Shown: positions 55,772 through 64,000 of the stretch, piece by piece
Layout of the letters: every line of letters starts with the position of its first letter
Numbering within the stretch: position 1 is the first letter of the stretch
Origin: Microbulbifer hydrolyticus
GTDB lineage: Bacteria > Pseudomonadota > Gammaproteobacteria > Pseudomonadales > Cellvibrionaceae
NCBI RefSeq assembly: GCF_009931115.1
Contig: NZ_CP047491.1
Span: forward strand, 1,873,501 to 1,937,500
DNA length: 64,000 nt
Direction: 5' to 3'
The notes under the pieces: generated by a model
What the model was told of the DNA's origin: nothing
Seen by the model: only the letters and a program-made list of their open reading frames with translations
Database searches by the model: none
Translations under genes and position numbers: made by a program

Positions 55772-57841
55772 TCAGAGTTTTGCTTCCGCTTCATTTTTCC
55801 GCAGCAGCTGTGCCTTGTCGCCGCTGCGGTAGGCGTAGATAACCGAGTAAGAGAGAACGTTTTGCACGTATTTGCGTGTCTCGCTGTAGGGGATGGTTTC
55901 AATCCACACGTCGAAAGGCAGCTTTTTGTTGGTGTCCTTGAGCCAGTGGGAAACCCGTGTCGGTCCAGCGTTATACGCCGCAGCAGCGAGAAAACGGTTG
56001 TTGTCGAAACGATTCAGCAGTGAATTCAGGTAGTAGGCGCCGAGGCTGATATTGGTGCTCGGGTTCAGCAGATCCCAGCTGCGGCGGTACGGTACGCCAG
56101 CCTTGCGCGCTGTCGCCCGGGCGGTAGACGGGAGTAGCTGCATCAGGCCCATCGCGCCCGCGTGGGACTTGGCATCGTGGCTGAAATGGCTCTCCTGACG
56201 GGCTACCGCCAGTACCAGATAAGAATCCAGTGCGGTTTTCTTGCCCATGCGCCCGGCCACATCGCTCACGATATCGGAGAAGGCGAGCGGGAAGCGAAGC
56301 TCCAGATCGTCCAGGTAATCTGCGGCGAGGATCGATTGAATGGATTTGTGGTACCAGCCCCATGCGCTCGCCACCTTGCCGGCGGTCATCAGTTCTTCCG
56401 TGGACATCGCATCGGTAGCGTAATCCCATTCGCGACGGGCGTGGTAGAACTCGCCGATAGCCTGTAACTCTTCCGCCCGCTGCATGCCGGGAAGCGCCGC
56501 TACTTTATCGACCAGTTCCGGCGTGATGGGGGCTGGGCGGTCGACAAAGCTGTAGTCTTTGCCCAGTGTGTCGGAGGCAAGAAACCCGTAGTAGCTGCGT
56601 TCCGCCGCGGCTTTCTGGTAGAGCTTCTCCATCTGCGCGATCCGCGCCGGATCTTTCTTGCCACTGGCTGCCAGTTGCTCGCTGATGGCGCGCGCTCTCC
56701 AGTAGAGCCAGCGGTCAAGGCTCTGGTCATCCTGTGGCAACTGGTCGATCCAGAACTCCACCTGTGCCCAGTCCATTTCCCGCAGGGACTGACGAATCAG
56801 CCATTCCGAGGTGCGCAGGTCAAAAAAGCCCGGGTTTGACCGGATCAGTGTCTCGAGTCCCTGCTGGTCGTCCTGGCGGGCAAACTGCAGTGCCAGATAC
56901 CGCAGGAATTCATCCCGCTCTTCATCGCTGAACAGATAGCTCGCACTGTAGCGCTGCCAGGCCTGGCTGGTTTTTTCCGCGTCCCGGGAAGCGAGGCGGC
57001 GTAGCCCGATAGTGACAATGTCGCGGTATTCAGGGTTTTTCTTGGTAAAGCGGTCGAAATCGAGGATCTGGTCCGGTTCGCGGTAGACCGAGCGCATCAG
57101 CTCCGCACGTCCGCGGCGCCCCTTATCCAGCGAGCGGGCGATGTAGCTCGCCAGGTCGAGGTTGCCGGAACGAACGGATAGCGCGTGGCGCTTCCAGGCC
57201 CGATCCTGAGTGAGACCACCGTCGCTCATCCAGCGACTGAAGGCCGGGTCGCATTCTTTTGGCTGCGAGGCGCCCACGGTCCACAGCTCTTCGATCAGCT
57301 TGTACGCTTCCTGTTTGTCGCCATGGCGGGACAGGGCATCGACGTAGTAGCAGCGCAGTTGGGTGCGCTGGATCTGTTCCGGGCGGTAGTACTTGAGGTA
57401 GGCGCGGAACCGCTCGCGGCTACCCAGTTCGCGCAACACCCGTATGCGCATCCAGTCGCCAATAGCCGTACCGTCATAGGCGTCAAGAAACGCGTCGATG
57501 TCCTCGTAGGGAAGGCGTGAGAGCTTCTTGCTGATCGCCCAGTAATCGATATAGGGCAGCAGCGGATAATCCTTCAACTCGCGCTTGAGTTGCTTTAGCC
57601 TGCGCTGATCATTTTGCGCAATCGCCAGCCGGGCTTCTTGCAGCTTTTCGCGCTGTGCTATGGCGGCCTTGGCCGCCTTGGTGTCTTTGCTTTCTGCTTT
57701 TCGCGGTAACGCGGTGGCGGGCGCCGGGGCGGTGCGGCCGGTCTTGGAGGCCTGTTGAGCCTGCACCGGGCCAGCACCGGCGAGGCCGGAAACAAACAGT
57801 GTTGCGCAGAGTAGGGCGAGTCCTTTGCTGCCAATCGACAT
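55772..57841 (-). CDS. slt: Soluble lytic murein transglycosylase
   Basis: Cleaves peptidoglycan glycan strands in the periplasm. The ATG at 57841 gives 689 residues with a clean signal peptide (SKGLALLCATLFVSGLAGAG). A long superhelical U/L-domain (about 60-510) precedes the SLT domain. The SLT domain carries the catalytic Glu550 in ARQESHFSHDAKS, and AMGLMQLLPSTA and AAAYNAGPTRV follow, as in Slt70. The frame extends to 57976, but the upstream starts add a non-signal-like stretch. Confidence 0.92.
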   Translation of the reverse strand: MSIGSKGLALLCATLFVSGLAGAGPVQAQQASKTGRTAPAPATALPRKAESKDTKAAKAAIAQREKLQEARLAIAQNDQRRLKQLKRELKDYPLLPYIDYWAISKKLSRLPYEDIDAFLDAYDGTAIGDWMRIRVLRELGSRERFRAYLKYYRPEQIQRTQLRCYYVDALSRHGDKQEAYKLIEELWTVGASQPKECDPAFSRWMSDGGLTQDRAWKRHALSVRSGNLDLASYIARSLDKGRRGRAELMRSVYREPDQILDFDRFTKKNPEYRDIVTIGLRRLASRDAEKTSQAWQRYSASYLFSDEERDEFLRYLALQFARQDDQQGLETLIRSNPGFFDLRTSEWLIRQSLREMDWAQVEFWIDQLPQDDQSLDRWLYWRARAISEQLAASGKKDPARIAQMEKLYQKAAAERSYYGFLASDTLGKDYSFVDRPAPITPELVDKVAALPGMQRAEELQAIGEFYHARREWDYATDAMSTEELMTAGKVASAWGWYHKSIQSILAADYLDDLELRFPLAFSDIVSDVAGRMGKKTALDSYLVLAVARQESHFSHDAKSHAGAMGLMQLLPSTARATARKAGVPYRRSWDLLNPSTNISLGAYYLNSLLNRFDNNRFLAAAAYNAGPTRVSHWLKDTNKKLPFDVWIETIPYSETRKYVQNVLSYSVIYAYRSGDKAQLLRKNEAEAKL

Positions 57842-58024
57842 ACTGAAAACCCGATTGAGAAATCGCTTATTCGAAGGCCGGAGAATAAAGCGTAAAATGT
57901 CCTTTTTCACCTGGGTATCGCTAAAAATCATTGCGGCGTGTGCGTGGTGTTGGCCGCTTATGGCCAACTGGCGCACACAGCGTTGATTTATATCGATGCC
58001 TCAAAACCATTGTAGTGGTTATTT

Positions 58025-59908
58025 ATGTTGCTTCAGTTGGATGGCGTTTGTTTACGCTATGGCGTTCAGGTACTGGCGGATCATGTAAACGCCAAGATAG
58101 AGCGCGGGGATCGAATCTGCCTGGTCGGGCGCAATGGCGAGGGCAAGTCCAGTTTGCTCAGCCTGATTGGTGGTAAGGGGGATCCGGATGAGGGCGAGAT
58201 TATTCGCCAGAGTGGCATGGTGCTTTCGACCCTAGAGCAGGCCTTGCCGGAAGACTGCACCGATACGGTGTATCGCTATGTTGCCGGGGGGCTCGGCGAT
58301 GTTGGCGTCTGGCTTTCGGAATACCGGGATCATCAGGCGCCGGAGCTGCAGGCGAAGATCGAAAGCGCGCACGGTTGGGAGCTACTGGCAAAAATTGACA
58401 GTGTGCTTGACCGGCTGGACCTGGACGAAAGCGCCAAGGTGATGGACCTTTCCGGCGGCTGGCAGCGCCGCGCCGCGCTGGCTCGCGCACTGGTCACAGA
58501 ACCGGACCTGCTGATCCTGGATGAGCCTACCAATCACCTGGATATTGCGGCAGTGGAATGGCTCGAGGACTTTCTCGCCAGCTATCGCGGTGCTTTATTG
58601 TTCGTGAGCCACGACCGTGCGCTGGCGCAGCGCCTCGCTACCTCTGTGTGGGACCTGGATCGCGGAATCCTGCGGGTTTTCAACTGCCCGTTTAACCGGT
58701 ACCAGCAGGAAAAAGAGAAGCTGTTGGAAGAGGAGGCCCGCAACGACGCCCTGTTCGATAAGAAGCTCGCGCAGGAAGAGACCTGGATTCGTCAGGGCAT
58801 CAAGGCTCGCCGCACCCGCAATGAGGGGCGCGTGCGCGCGCTGCAGTCGCTCCGCAAAGAGCGCCAGGCCCGACGCGAGCGCCAGGGTGTGGCCAAGATG
58901 GCACTGGATGCCGGCGAGCGCTCGGGCAAGCTGGTAGCGGAACTGAAGGGGGTAACCTTTGGATTCGAGGGTGATGCCGCGCCATTGATTCGCGACCTGG
59001 ACTTTACCCTGATGCGGGGTGACAAGGTTGGCCTGATTGGCCCCAACGGGGCGGGAAAAAGTACCCTGATCCGTTTGCTGCTTGGCGACCTGGAGCCGCA
59101 GAGTGGCCATATCCGCTTGGGAACCAAACAACAGGTAGCCTATTTTGATCAGCGCCGGGATACCCTGAACCCGGACCTGACCGTGGTCGATAATATCGCC
59201 GAGGGCCGTGAAAACATCGAGGTGGGGGGCAGTACCCGTCATGTGATGTCGTACCTGAGTGATTTTCTGTTTACCGGTATCAAGGCGCGCACAAAGGTGG
59301 GTGCCTTGAGTGGTGGTGAACGCAACCGCGCACTGCTGGCGAAACTTTTCAGCCAGCCGGCCAATGTTCTGGTGCTGGACGAACCCACTAACGACCTGGA
59401 CGTTGAGACCCTGGAGTTACTCGAGCAGTTGTTGATGGAGTTCTCCGGAACGGTGCTTCTGGTCAGCCACGACCGTGCGTTTCTGGATAATGTGGTGGAA
59501 AGTTGCCTGGCGTTTGAAGGGAACGGCGTGGTACGGGAATACGTGGGTGGCTATCAGGACTTTGTGCGCCAGGGCGGCCGTTTTATCAGTGCCGAGGAGC
59601 AGCTCAAGGCCCGCAGGCCGGCCGACACCAAGGCCGTGGAGGAAACGTCCAGCGTTACACCGGAAGACAAGCCCAAACCGCAGAAGGCCAAAAAGCTCAG
59701 CTACAAACTGCAACGTGAACTGGATGCGCTGCCAGCAAAAATCGAGTCACTGGAAAATGACATCGCGGCTTTTGAAGAAGAAATGGCGGCCCCGGATTTT
59801 TACCAGCAGGACAGTGAGACCGTGCAGGCGCGGCTGCAGTCACTGGCGGAGTTACAGCAGGCACTGGAGGAAGCGTTCGAGCGCTGGGCTGAACTGGATA
59901 GCATGTGA
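58025..59908 (+). CDS. uup: ABC-F ATPase Uup
   Basis: A 627-residue ABC-F protein with two ATPase domains and no membrane part; acts at the ribosome and in genome stability. Walker A GRNGEGKSS and GPNGAGKST, signatures LSGGWQRR and LSGGERNR, Walker B LLILDEPTNHLD and VLVLDEPTNDLD, each complete. The C-terminal 90 residues (about 540-627) form the Uup coiled-coil DNA-binding tail. Followed by a strong terminator. Confidence 0.94.
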   Translation: MLLQLDGVCLRYGVQVLADHVNAKIERGDRICLVGRNGEGKSSLLSLIGGKGDPDEGEIIRQSGMVLSTLEQALPEDCTDTVYRYVAGGLGDVGVWLSEYRDHQAPELQAKIESAHGWELLAKIDSVLDRLDLDESAKVMDLSGGWQRRAALARALVTEPDLLILDEPTNHLDIAAVEWLEDFLASYRGALLFVSHDRALAQRLATSVWDLDRGILRVFNCPFNRYQQEKEKLLEEEARNDALFDKKLAQEETWIRQGIKARRTRNEGRVRALQSLRKERQARRERQGVAKMALDAGERSGKLVAELKGVTFGFEGDAAPLIRDLDFTLMRGDKVGLIGPNGAGKSTLIRLLLGDLEPQSGHIRLGTKQQVAYFDQRRDTLNPDLTVVDNIAEGRENIEVGGSTRHVMSYLSDFLFTGIKARTKVGALSGGERNRALLAKLFSQPANVLVLDEPTNDLDVETLELLEQLLMEFSGTVLLVSHDRAFLDNVVESCLAFEGNGVVREYVGGYQDFVRQGGRFISAEEQLKARRPADTKAVEETSSVTPEDKPKPQKAKKLSYKLQRELDALPAKIESLENDIAAFEEEMAAPDFYQQDSETVQARLQSLAELQQALEEAFERWAELDSM

Positions 59909-59964
59909 CTGCGTTGCCTACAGTGGGGCTTTCAGGGGTGCTTTCAGGCACCGCAAGGCGGTAA

Positions 59965-59991
59965 AACGGGGGCTCAAAGCCCCCGTTTTTT
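59965..59991. terminator. Rho-independent terminator after uup
   Basis: Stem AACGGGGGCT/AGCCCCCGTT with a CAA loop and a T-run on the plus strand. A-rich on the other side, so it may also serve the convergent gene. Confidence 0.9.
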
Positions 59992-60433
59992 ATTCACTCG
60001 GCGCATGTACCCTGACTGCGAGAACATCGCATCCAGCACCGTGCAGTACACCGTTTGCGGTAGAGCCCAGCAGCAGCGCGAGACCGTGCCGGCCGTGGCT
60101 GCCAATCACGATCAGATCACACCCGGACTCTTCCGCCAGGCGGTGAATTTCCGTCGCGGGCTGCCCCAGCACAACGTGTTGGCGGTCCGCCGGGATGTTC
60201 AGGTCGGCTGCGGCTTTGCGCAGTTGCTCCTTGGCCTGGTTCTGGAGTTGCTCCTGCACCTCGGAGAGATCCATTGGAACATCACCGCCATAGGCAAAGG
60301 TGAGTGGCTCGATGATATGCGCGAGACTCATCTTGGCGTTGCTGTACGCCGCGATTTGCGCTGCCCGCTCCAGTACCTGTGCGGATTCTTCAGAAAGGTC
60401 CAGTCCGACCAGTATGTTGTTGTAGCCTGACAT
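59990..60433 (-). CDS. Universal stress protein (UspA family)
   Basis: A 147-residue UspA-fold protein. NILVGLDLSEESAQVL opens the domain, and the ATP-binding GSHGRHGLALLLGSTAN is intact (G-x2-G-x9-G-S). The ATG at 60433 (MSGYNNI) follows GGGGG; a longer frame to 60496 lacks a site. Single gene facing uup. Expected to dimerise and act in stress survival. Confidence 0.93.
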   Translation of the reverse strand: MSGYNNILVGLDLSEESAQVLERAAQIAAYSNAKMSLAHIIEPLTFAYGGDVPMDLSEVQEQLQNQAKEQLRKAAADLNIPADRQHVVLGQPATEIHRLAEESGCDLIVIGSHGRHGLALLLGSTANGVLHGAGCDVLAVRVHAPSE

Positions 60434-60651
60434 TTGGCCCCCGCAATTTGGGTGAATTTTAATCGTTTCATTCGGGACTACCGGGTAATTGTCCAACCCC
60501 CCGTAGTGCTATTGAGTCTACTTTAAAAAAACAGACTTGACACAACCGCCGGCTTGCGGGGAAAAATGCGCGCCCTGAATACGGTTTCAGCGGAGGGTTT
60601 GGTGTTCCGCTGGCACCACAAGATCACAATTCGACACGGAAGATCCTGAAC

Positions 60652-61194
60652 ATGGCTAGCTGGTTGCCTATCGTCGCTATCATTTTTGCTGTTGTCCTCG
60701 TTGTGGGCCCGGTTATGTGGCTCAAACCGAGCAGCCGCGAGCGCAAACTGGCGGATCTGCGCCAGCGCGCGGCCATGTCCGGCCTCAAGGTGCAAATGCA
60801 GTCGCTGCCGGCATCCCAGGGCACGGGCAATGCGGCGGTCTACTTTTCCCAGTGGCGCAACCCCCGCCGCCTGCAGACGGGCTGGGGGCTGGAACTCCAG
60901 CGCATGTCCCACGAGATGAACTTTGATGACGTGTGGGACTGGCGCAACGGCCGCGAAGCACCGGAATCCGCAAAGCTGCCGTTGAAAGAGCTCCTGAGTA
61001 TGTTGCCGGCGGATGCGACGGCGGTGTACGCGAATGATAGTGGGCTCGGCGTACAGTGGCGTGAGCGCAGCGGAGACAACGGATTGGCGGCGGTGCAGGA
61101 GGCGCTGGGTTCCATGCGCCCGGTAATAGAAGAAGCAATCCGTCAGGCAACGCGCCAGGAGGAGGGCACCGGGAACCGCGAACCGCGTGGTTAA
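60652..61194 (+). CDS. Small membrane protein, unknown function
   Basis: A 180-residue protein with one N-terminal membrane helix (about 5-22), a basic stretch after it (SSRERKLADLRQRA) and a cytoplasmic globular part rich in Trp (VWDWRNG, YFSQWRNPRR). I do not recognise a named family; similar proteins sit ahead of topA in other gammaproteobacteria as far as I recall. It is separated from topA by 273 bp. Confidence 0.7.
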   Translation: MASWLPIVAIIFAVVLVVGPVMWLKPSSRERKLADLRQRAAMSGLKVQMQSLPASQGTGNAAVYFSQWRNPRRLQTGWGLELQRMSHEMNFDDVWDWRNGREAPESAKLPLKELLSMLPADATAVYANDSGLGVQWRERSGDNGLAAVQEALGSMRPVIEEAIRQATRQEEGTGNREPRG

Positions 61195-61467
61195 CGCTTC
61201 CCCGCGCAGAAGTGGTCTACTTTTTTAGCGGCCAATCCGGATTGGCTGTGCAAATCCGGCTCGATGTGACGCAGCCGGTTTGTAGCTGAACCAATGGTCA
61301 AACTGCCGGTCACAACCGGTTACTGAACGGACAATCTGGTCATCAATTTGTGACGCTTGCTTGACCGCACTGGGGGCCAAGCATATATATTCGCGCAGCG
61401 CACAGCTGAATCTGGCCGCTGCCGAACGTGCGAAAGCAGTAAATTTTCTATTAAAAATCAAAAGCTT

Positions 61468-64000
61468 ATGGGTAAATCACTGGTCATCGTCGAGTCGCCG
61501 GCGAAGGCAAAAACAATCAACAAGTATCTCGGAAAGGACTTTGTCGTGAAGTCCAGTATCGGTCATATCCGGGATCTTCCCACCGGCGCTTCCAACAAGA
61601 AGCCGGTCGATGCCAAAGAGCGTGCCCGTCGCGCGGCGGAAACCCGCAAGCTTTCTCCGGAACAGAAAGAGATCTACAAGCGCAAGAAAAGCCGTGAACA
61701 GCTGATCAAGCGCATGGGAATTGACCCGGATCACAACTGGGAAGCCCACTACGAGATCCTGCCCGGCAAGGAAAAGGTGGTGGACGAGCTACGCAAGCTC
61801 GCTGCCAACGCCGACCACGTCTACCTCGCAACGGACTTGGACCGCGAAGGGGAAGCCATCGCATGGCACCTGCGGGAAGCCATTGGTGGTGACGAGTCGC
61901 GCTATCGTCGTGTGGTGTTCAATGAGATCACCAAGTCGGCGATCCAGGAGGCGTTTAAAGATCCAGGTCCGCTGGATATCGACCGGGTAAATGCTCAGCA
62001 GGCGCGCCGGTTCCTTGACCGCATTGTGGGATACATGGTGTCCCCGCTGTTGTGGGAAAAAGTCGCCCGTGGTCTTTCCGCTGGCCGGGTGCAGTCGGTT
62101 GCCGTGCGTCTTGTGGTGGAACGCGAGCGGGAAATTCGCGCGTTTATCCCCGAGGAATACTGGACGCTGTTTGCGGATACGCAGACCGCAAAAACCGATG
62201 CGCTGCGCCTGGAGGTCAAAAAGCAGTCCGGCGAGGCCTTCCGCCCGACCAACGAAGAGCAGGCGATGTCGGCCCTCAAGGCGTTGCAGGCCAGCGATTT
62301 TGAGGTCACTGCCCGGGACGACAAGCCTACGAGCTCAAAGCCCAGTGCGCCTTTTATTACTTCGACACTGCAACAAGCGGCGAGCAATCGCCTTGGTTTC
62401 AGCGTAAAGAAAACCATGATGATGGCCCAGCGTCTGTACGAAGCGGGTTACATCACCTACATGCGTACCGACTCCACCAATCTCAGTGCCGAGGCGGTGT
62501 CTTCCGTACGCGACTTTATCGTCGAAAATTACGGCGACAAGTACCTGCCGGAAAACCCCAACCGCTACAGCAGTAAAGAGGGCGCGCAAGAAGCGCACGA
62601 GGCGATCCGCCCCTCCGACGTGCGGGTGAAGCCGAATATGCTGTCCGGCATGGAGCGGGACGCCGAGCGCCTGTACACCTTGATCTGGCAACAGTTTGTG
62701 GCCTGCCAGATGACGCCTGCTCAGTTCACTTCCACCTCGGTAGTGGTTACTGCGGGTGACTTTGAATTGCGTACCCGTGGTCGCGTTATTCGCTTCGATG
62801 GTTTCCTGAAAGTCGCGCCCGCCCAGAGCAAGAAAGACGAAGATCTGGTACTGCCTGATATCAAGGTCGGCGAAAAGCTCAACCTGAAGAAACTCGATCC
62901 GAAGCAGCACTTTACCAAGCCGCCGGCGCGCTTCAGCGAAGCTGCACTGGTTAAAGAGCTGGAAAAGCGCGGTATCGGTCGCCCGTCCACCTATGCGTCG
63001 ATTATTTCCACCATTCAGGACCGCGGCTATGTACGGCTGGAAAACCGCCGTTTCTACGCGGAAAAAATGGGCGACATCGTCACCGATCGCCTGAGCGAGA
63101 GCTTCACCGACCTGATGGATTATGGTTTTACCGCCAGCCTGGAGGAATCCCTGGATTCCGTTGCCGAAGGCAATCGCGGCTGGAAAGACCTGCTCAACGA
63201 TTTCTATTCCGACTTCAGCGCGCGCCTCGAAGCCGCGCAGGACAAGGAACACGGCATGCGCCGCAACGCACCGACCGATACCGATATCGAGTGCAGCCAG
63301 TGCGGTCGCCATATGCAGATTCGCACCGGTTCTACCGGGGTTTTCCTTGGCTGTTCCGGCTATGCACTGCCGCCCAAAGAGCGTTGCACCAACACCATGA
63401 ACCTGGTGTCCGGTGAGGAAGCGGTTGACGCGGACAAGGACGAGGATGCGGAAACCCGGCAGCTGCGCGAAAAACGCCGTTGCGGCAAATGCGGTACCGC
63501 CATGGACAGCTACCTGGTGGACGAGCATCGCAAATTGCATATTTGCGGTAATAACCCGGATTGCCCCGGGTTTGAGGTGGAGAAGGGCACATTCAAGATC
63601 AAGGGTTATGACGGCCCGGTGATCGAGTGCGACAAATGCGGTGCGGACATGCAGTTGAAATCGGGCCGTTTCGGCAAGTATTTCGGTTGCACCAGCGAGA
63701 CCTGTAAAAATACCCGCAAACTGTTGAAAAGTGGCCAGCCGGCACCGCCGAAAATGGACCCGGTTCCGATGCCCGAGCTTCCGTGCGAGAAGGTGGAAGA
63801 TACCTACATTCTTCGCGATGGCGCCTCAGGACTGTTCCTCGCAGCGAGCCAGTTCCCGAAAAACCGGGAGACCCGTGCGCCGTTGATCAAGGAACTGTTG
63901 CCGCACAAAGACGAGATTGATCCGAAGTACAGCTTCCTGTTCTCGGCGCCTGTGGAAGACAATGAAGGCCGCGACACCGTGGTGCGCTTCAGCCGCAAGA
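61468..64000 (+). CDS. topA: DNA topoisomerase I (3' partial)
   Basis: Type IA topoisomerase that relaxes negative supercoils. The frame is open from the ATG at 61468 to the window end (844 codons), so the C-terminus is outside. Toprim motifs are [10 protein letters not shown] and [14 protein letters not shown]. The active-site Tyr331 is in ITYMRTDS. Three zinc-ribbon modules start at [16 protein letters not shown] and CDKCGADM with matching Cys partners. A typical gammaproteobacterial TopA has about 860-880 residues, so little is missing. Confidence 0.97.
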   Translation, partial: MGKSLVIVESPAKAKTINKYLGKDFVVKSSIGHIRDLPTGASNKKPVDAKERARRAAETRKLSPEQKEIYKRKKSREQLIKRMGIDPDHNWEAHYEILPGKEKVVDELRKLAANADHVYLATDLDREGEAIAWHLREAIGGDESRYRRVVFNEITKSAIQEAFKDPGPLDIDRVNAQQARRFLDRIVGYMVSPLLWEKVARGLSAGRVQSVAVRLVVEREREIRAFIPEEYWTLFADTQTAKTDALRLEVKKQSGEAFRPTNEEQAMSALKALQASDFEVTARDDKPTSSKPSAPFITSTLQQAASNRLGFSVKKTMMMAQRLYEAGYITYMRTDSTNLSAEAVSSVRDFIVENYGDKYLPENPNRYSSKEGAQEAHEAIRPSDVRVKPNMLSGMERDAERLYTLIWQQFVACQMTPAQFTSTSVVVTAGDFELRTRGRVIRFDGFLKVAPAQSKKDEDLVLPDIKVGEKLNLKKLDPKQHFTKPPARFSEAALVKELEKRGIGRPSTYASIISTIQDRGYVRLENRRFYAEKMGDIVTDRLSESFTDLMDYGFTASLEESLDSVAEGNRGWKDLLNDFYSDFSARLEAAQDKEHGMRRNAPTDTDIECSQCGRHMQIRTGSTGVFLGCSGYALPPKERCTNTMNLVSGEEAVDADKDEDAETRQLREKRRCGKCGTAMDSYLVDEHRKLHICGNNPDCPGFEVEKGTFKIKGYDGPVIECDKCGADMQLKSGRFGKYFGCTSETCKNTRKLLKSGQPAPPKMDPVPMPELPCEKVEDTYILRDGASGLFLAASQFPKNRETRAPLIKELLPHKDEIDPKYSFLFSAPVEDNEGRDTVVRFSRK

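Noticed and set aside
62335..63540. 401-residue minus-strand open frame within topA
   Set aside because: Antisense to the topoisomerase body and zinc ribbons, with low-information composition; a shadow of the real gene.

Overview
The window reads as a chromosome segment of a marine-type gammaproteobacterium. Housekeeping proteins such as GlnRS, RsmC, RsuA, FolD, ribosome modulation factor, RlmKL, Uup, the 180-kDa-class NAD-glutamate dehydrogenase and TopA are all gammaproteobacterial in style. The gene set fits the Cellvibrionales (a Microbulbifer-like organism), but this placement is inference from gene content only. Most of the window is moderately GC-rich. The block from about 20.5 to 34.3 kb is visibly more AT-rich and codes differently.

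Layout. 1-3.3 kb: glnS (5' end outside the window), cysS and a small DUF3012 lipoprotein. 3.3-9.7 kb: a three-gene MksF-MksE-MksB condensin operon with no MksG/JetD nuclease, then a membrane-anchored coiled-coil protein. 9.8-14.2 kb: free-methionine sulfoxide reductase, a spermidine-synthase-like protein, a small helical protein, and rsmC, rsuA and folD on the minus strand. 14.4-15.0 kb: a tRNA operon Pro(TGG)-Arg(TCT)-His(GTG) with a near-consensus promoter and an unusual structured spacer. 15.2-18.5 kb: an orphan APS kinase and a membrane-anchored DUF6351 protein. 18.5-18.8 kb: tRNA Val(TAC)-Asp(GTC), ended by a perfect 24-bp-arm palindrome.

18.8-34.2 kb is the accessory part. It opens with an Xre/DUF2384 antitoxin, a RES-type NAD+-degrading toxin and a PLP enzyme, joined by 4-nt overlaps. 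An NAD kinase follows. Next comes a glycan locus of two convergent arms meeting at a bidirectional terminator near 27.75 kb: GT2, sulfotransferase, GT4-like and two FkbM methyltransferases on plus; GT2, a Wzm/Wzt-type ABC exporter, two GT4 enzymes and a second sulfotransferase on minus. Together these suggest a sulfated, methylated surface polysaccharide exported by an ABC transporter, with PAPS possibly supplied through the nearby CysC.

34.4-41.6 kb: a complete minus-strand MoxR/DUF58/DUF4381/BatA/BatB-TPR/BatD operon, with BatB fused to a TPR and Gln-rich tail. 41.9-48.4 kb: NAD-glutamate dehydrogenase, pyrD and rmf. 48.7-55.8 kb: rlmKL, then a phospho-signalling module consisting of a Ser/Thr kinase with PEGA and FGE-like domains, a PP2C phosphatase, a double-FHA membrane protein and a glutaredoxin-like protein. 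55.8-64 kb: soluble lytic transglycosylase, uup, a universal stress protein, a small membrane protein and topA (3' end outside the window).

The best candidates for something undescribed are the antitoxin-RES-PLP operon beside an NAD kinase, the sulfated-glycan locus, the structured tRNA-operon spacer, and the kinase/phosphatase/FHA module without a secretion system.
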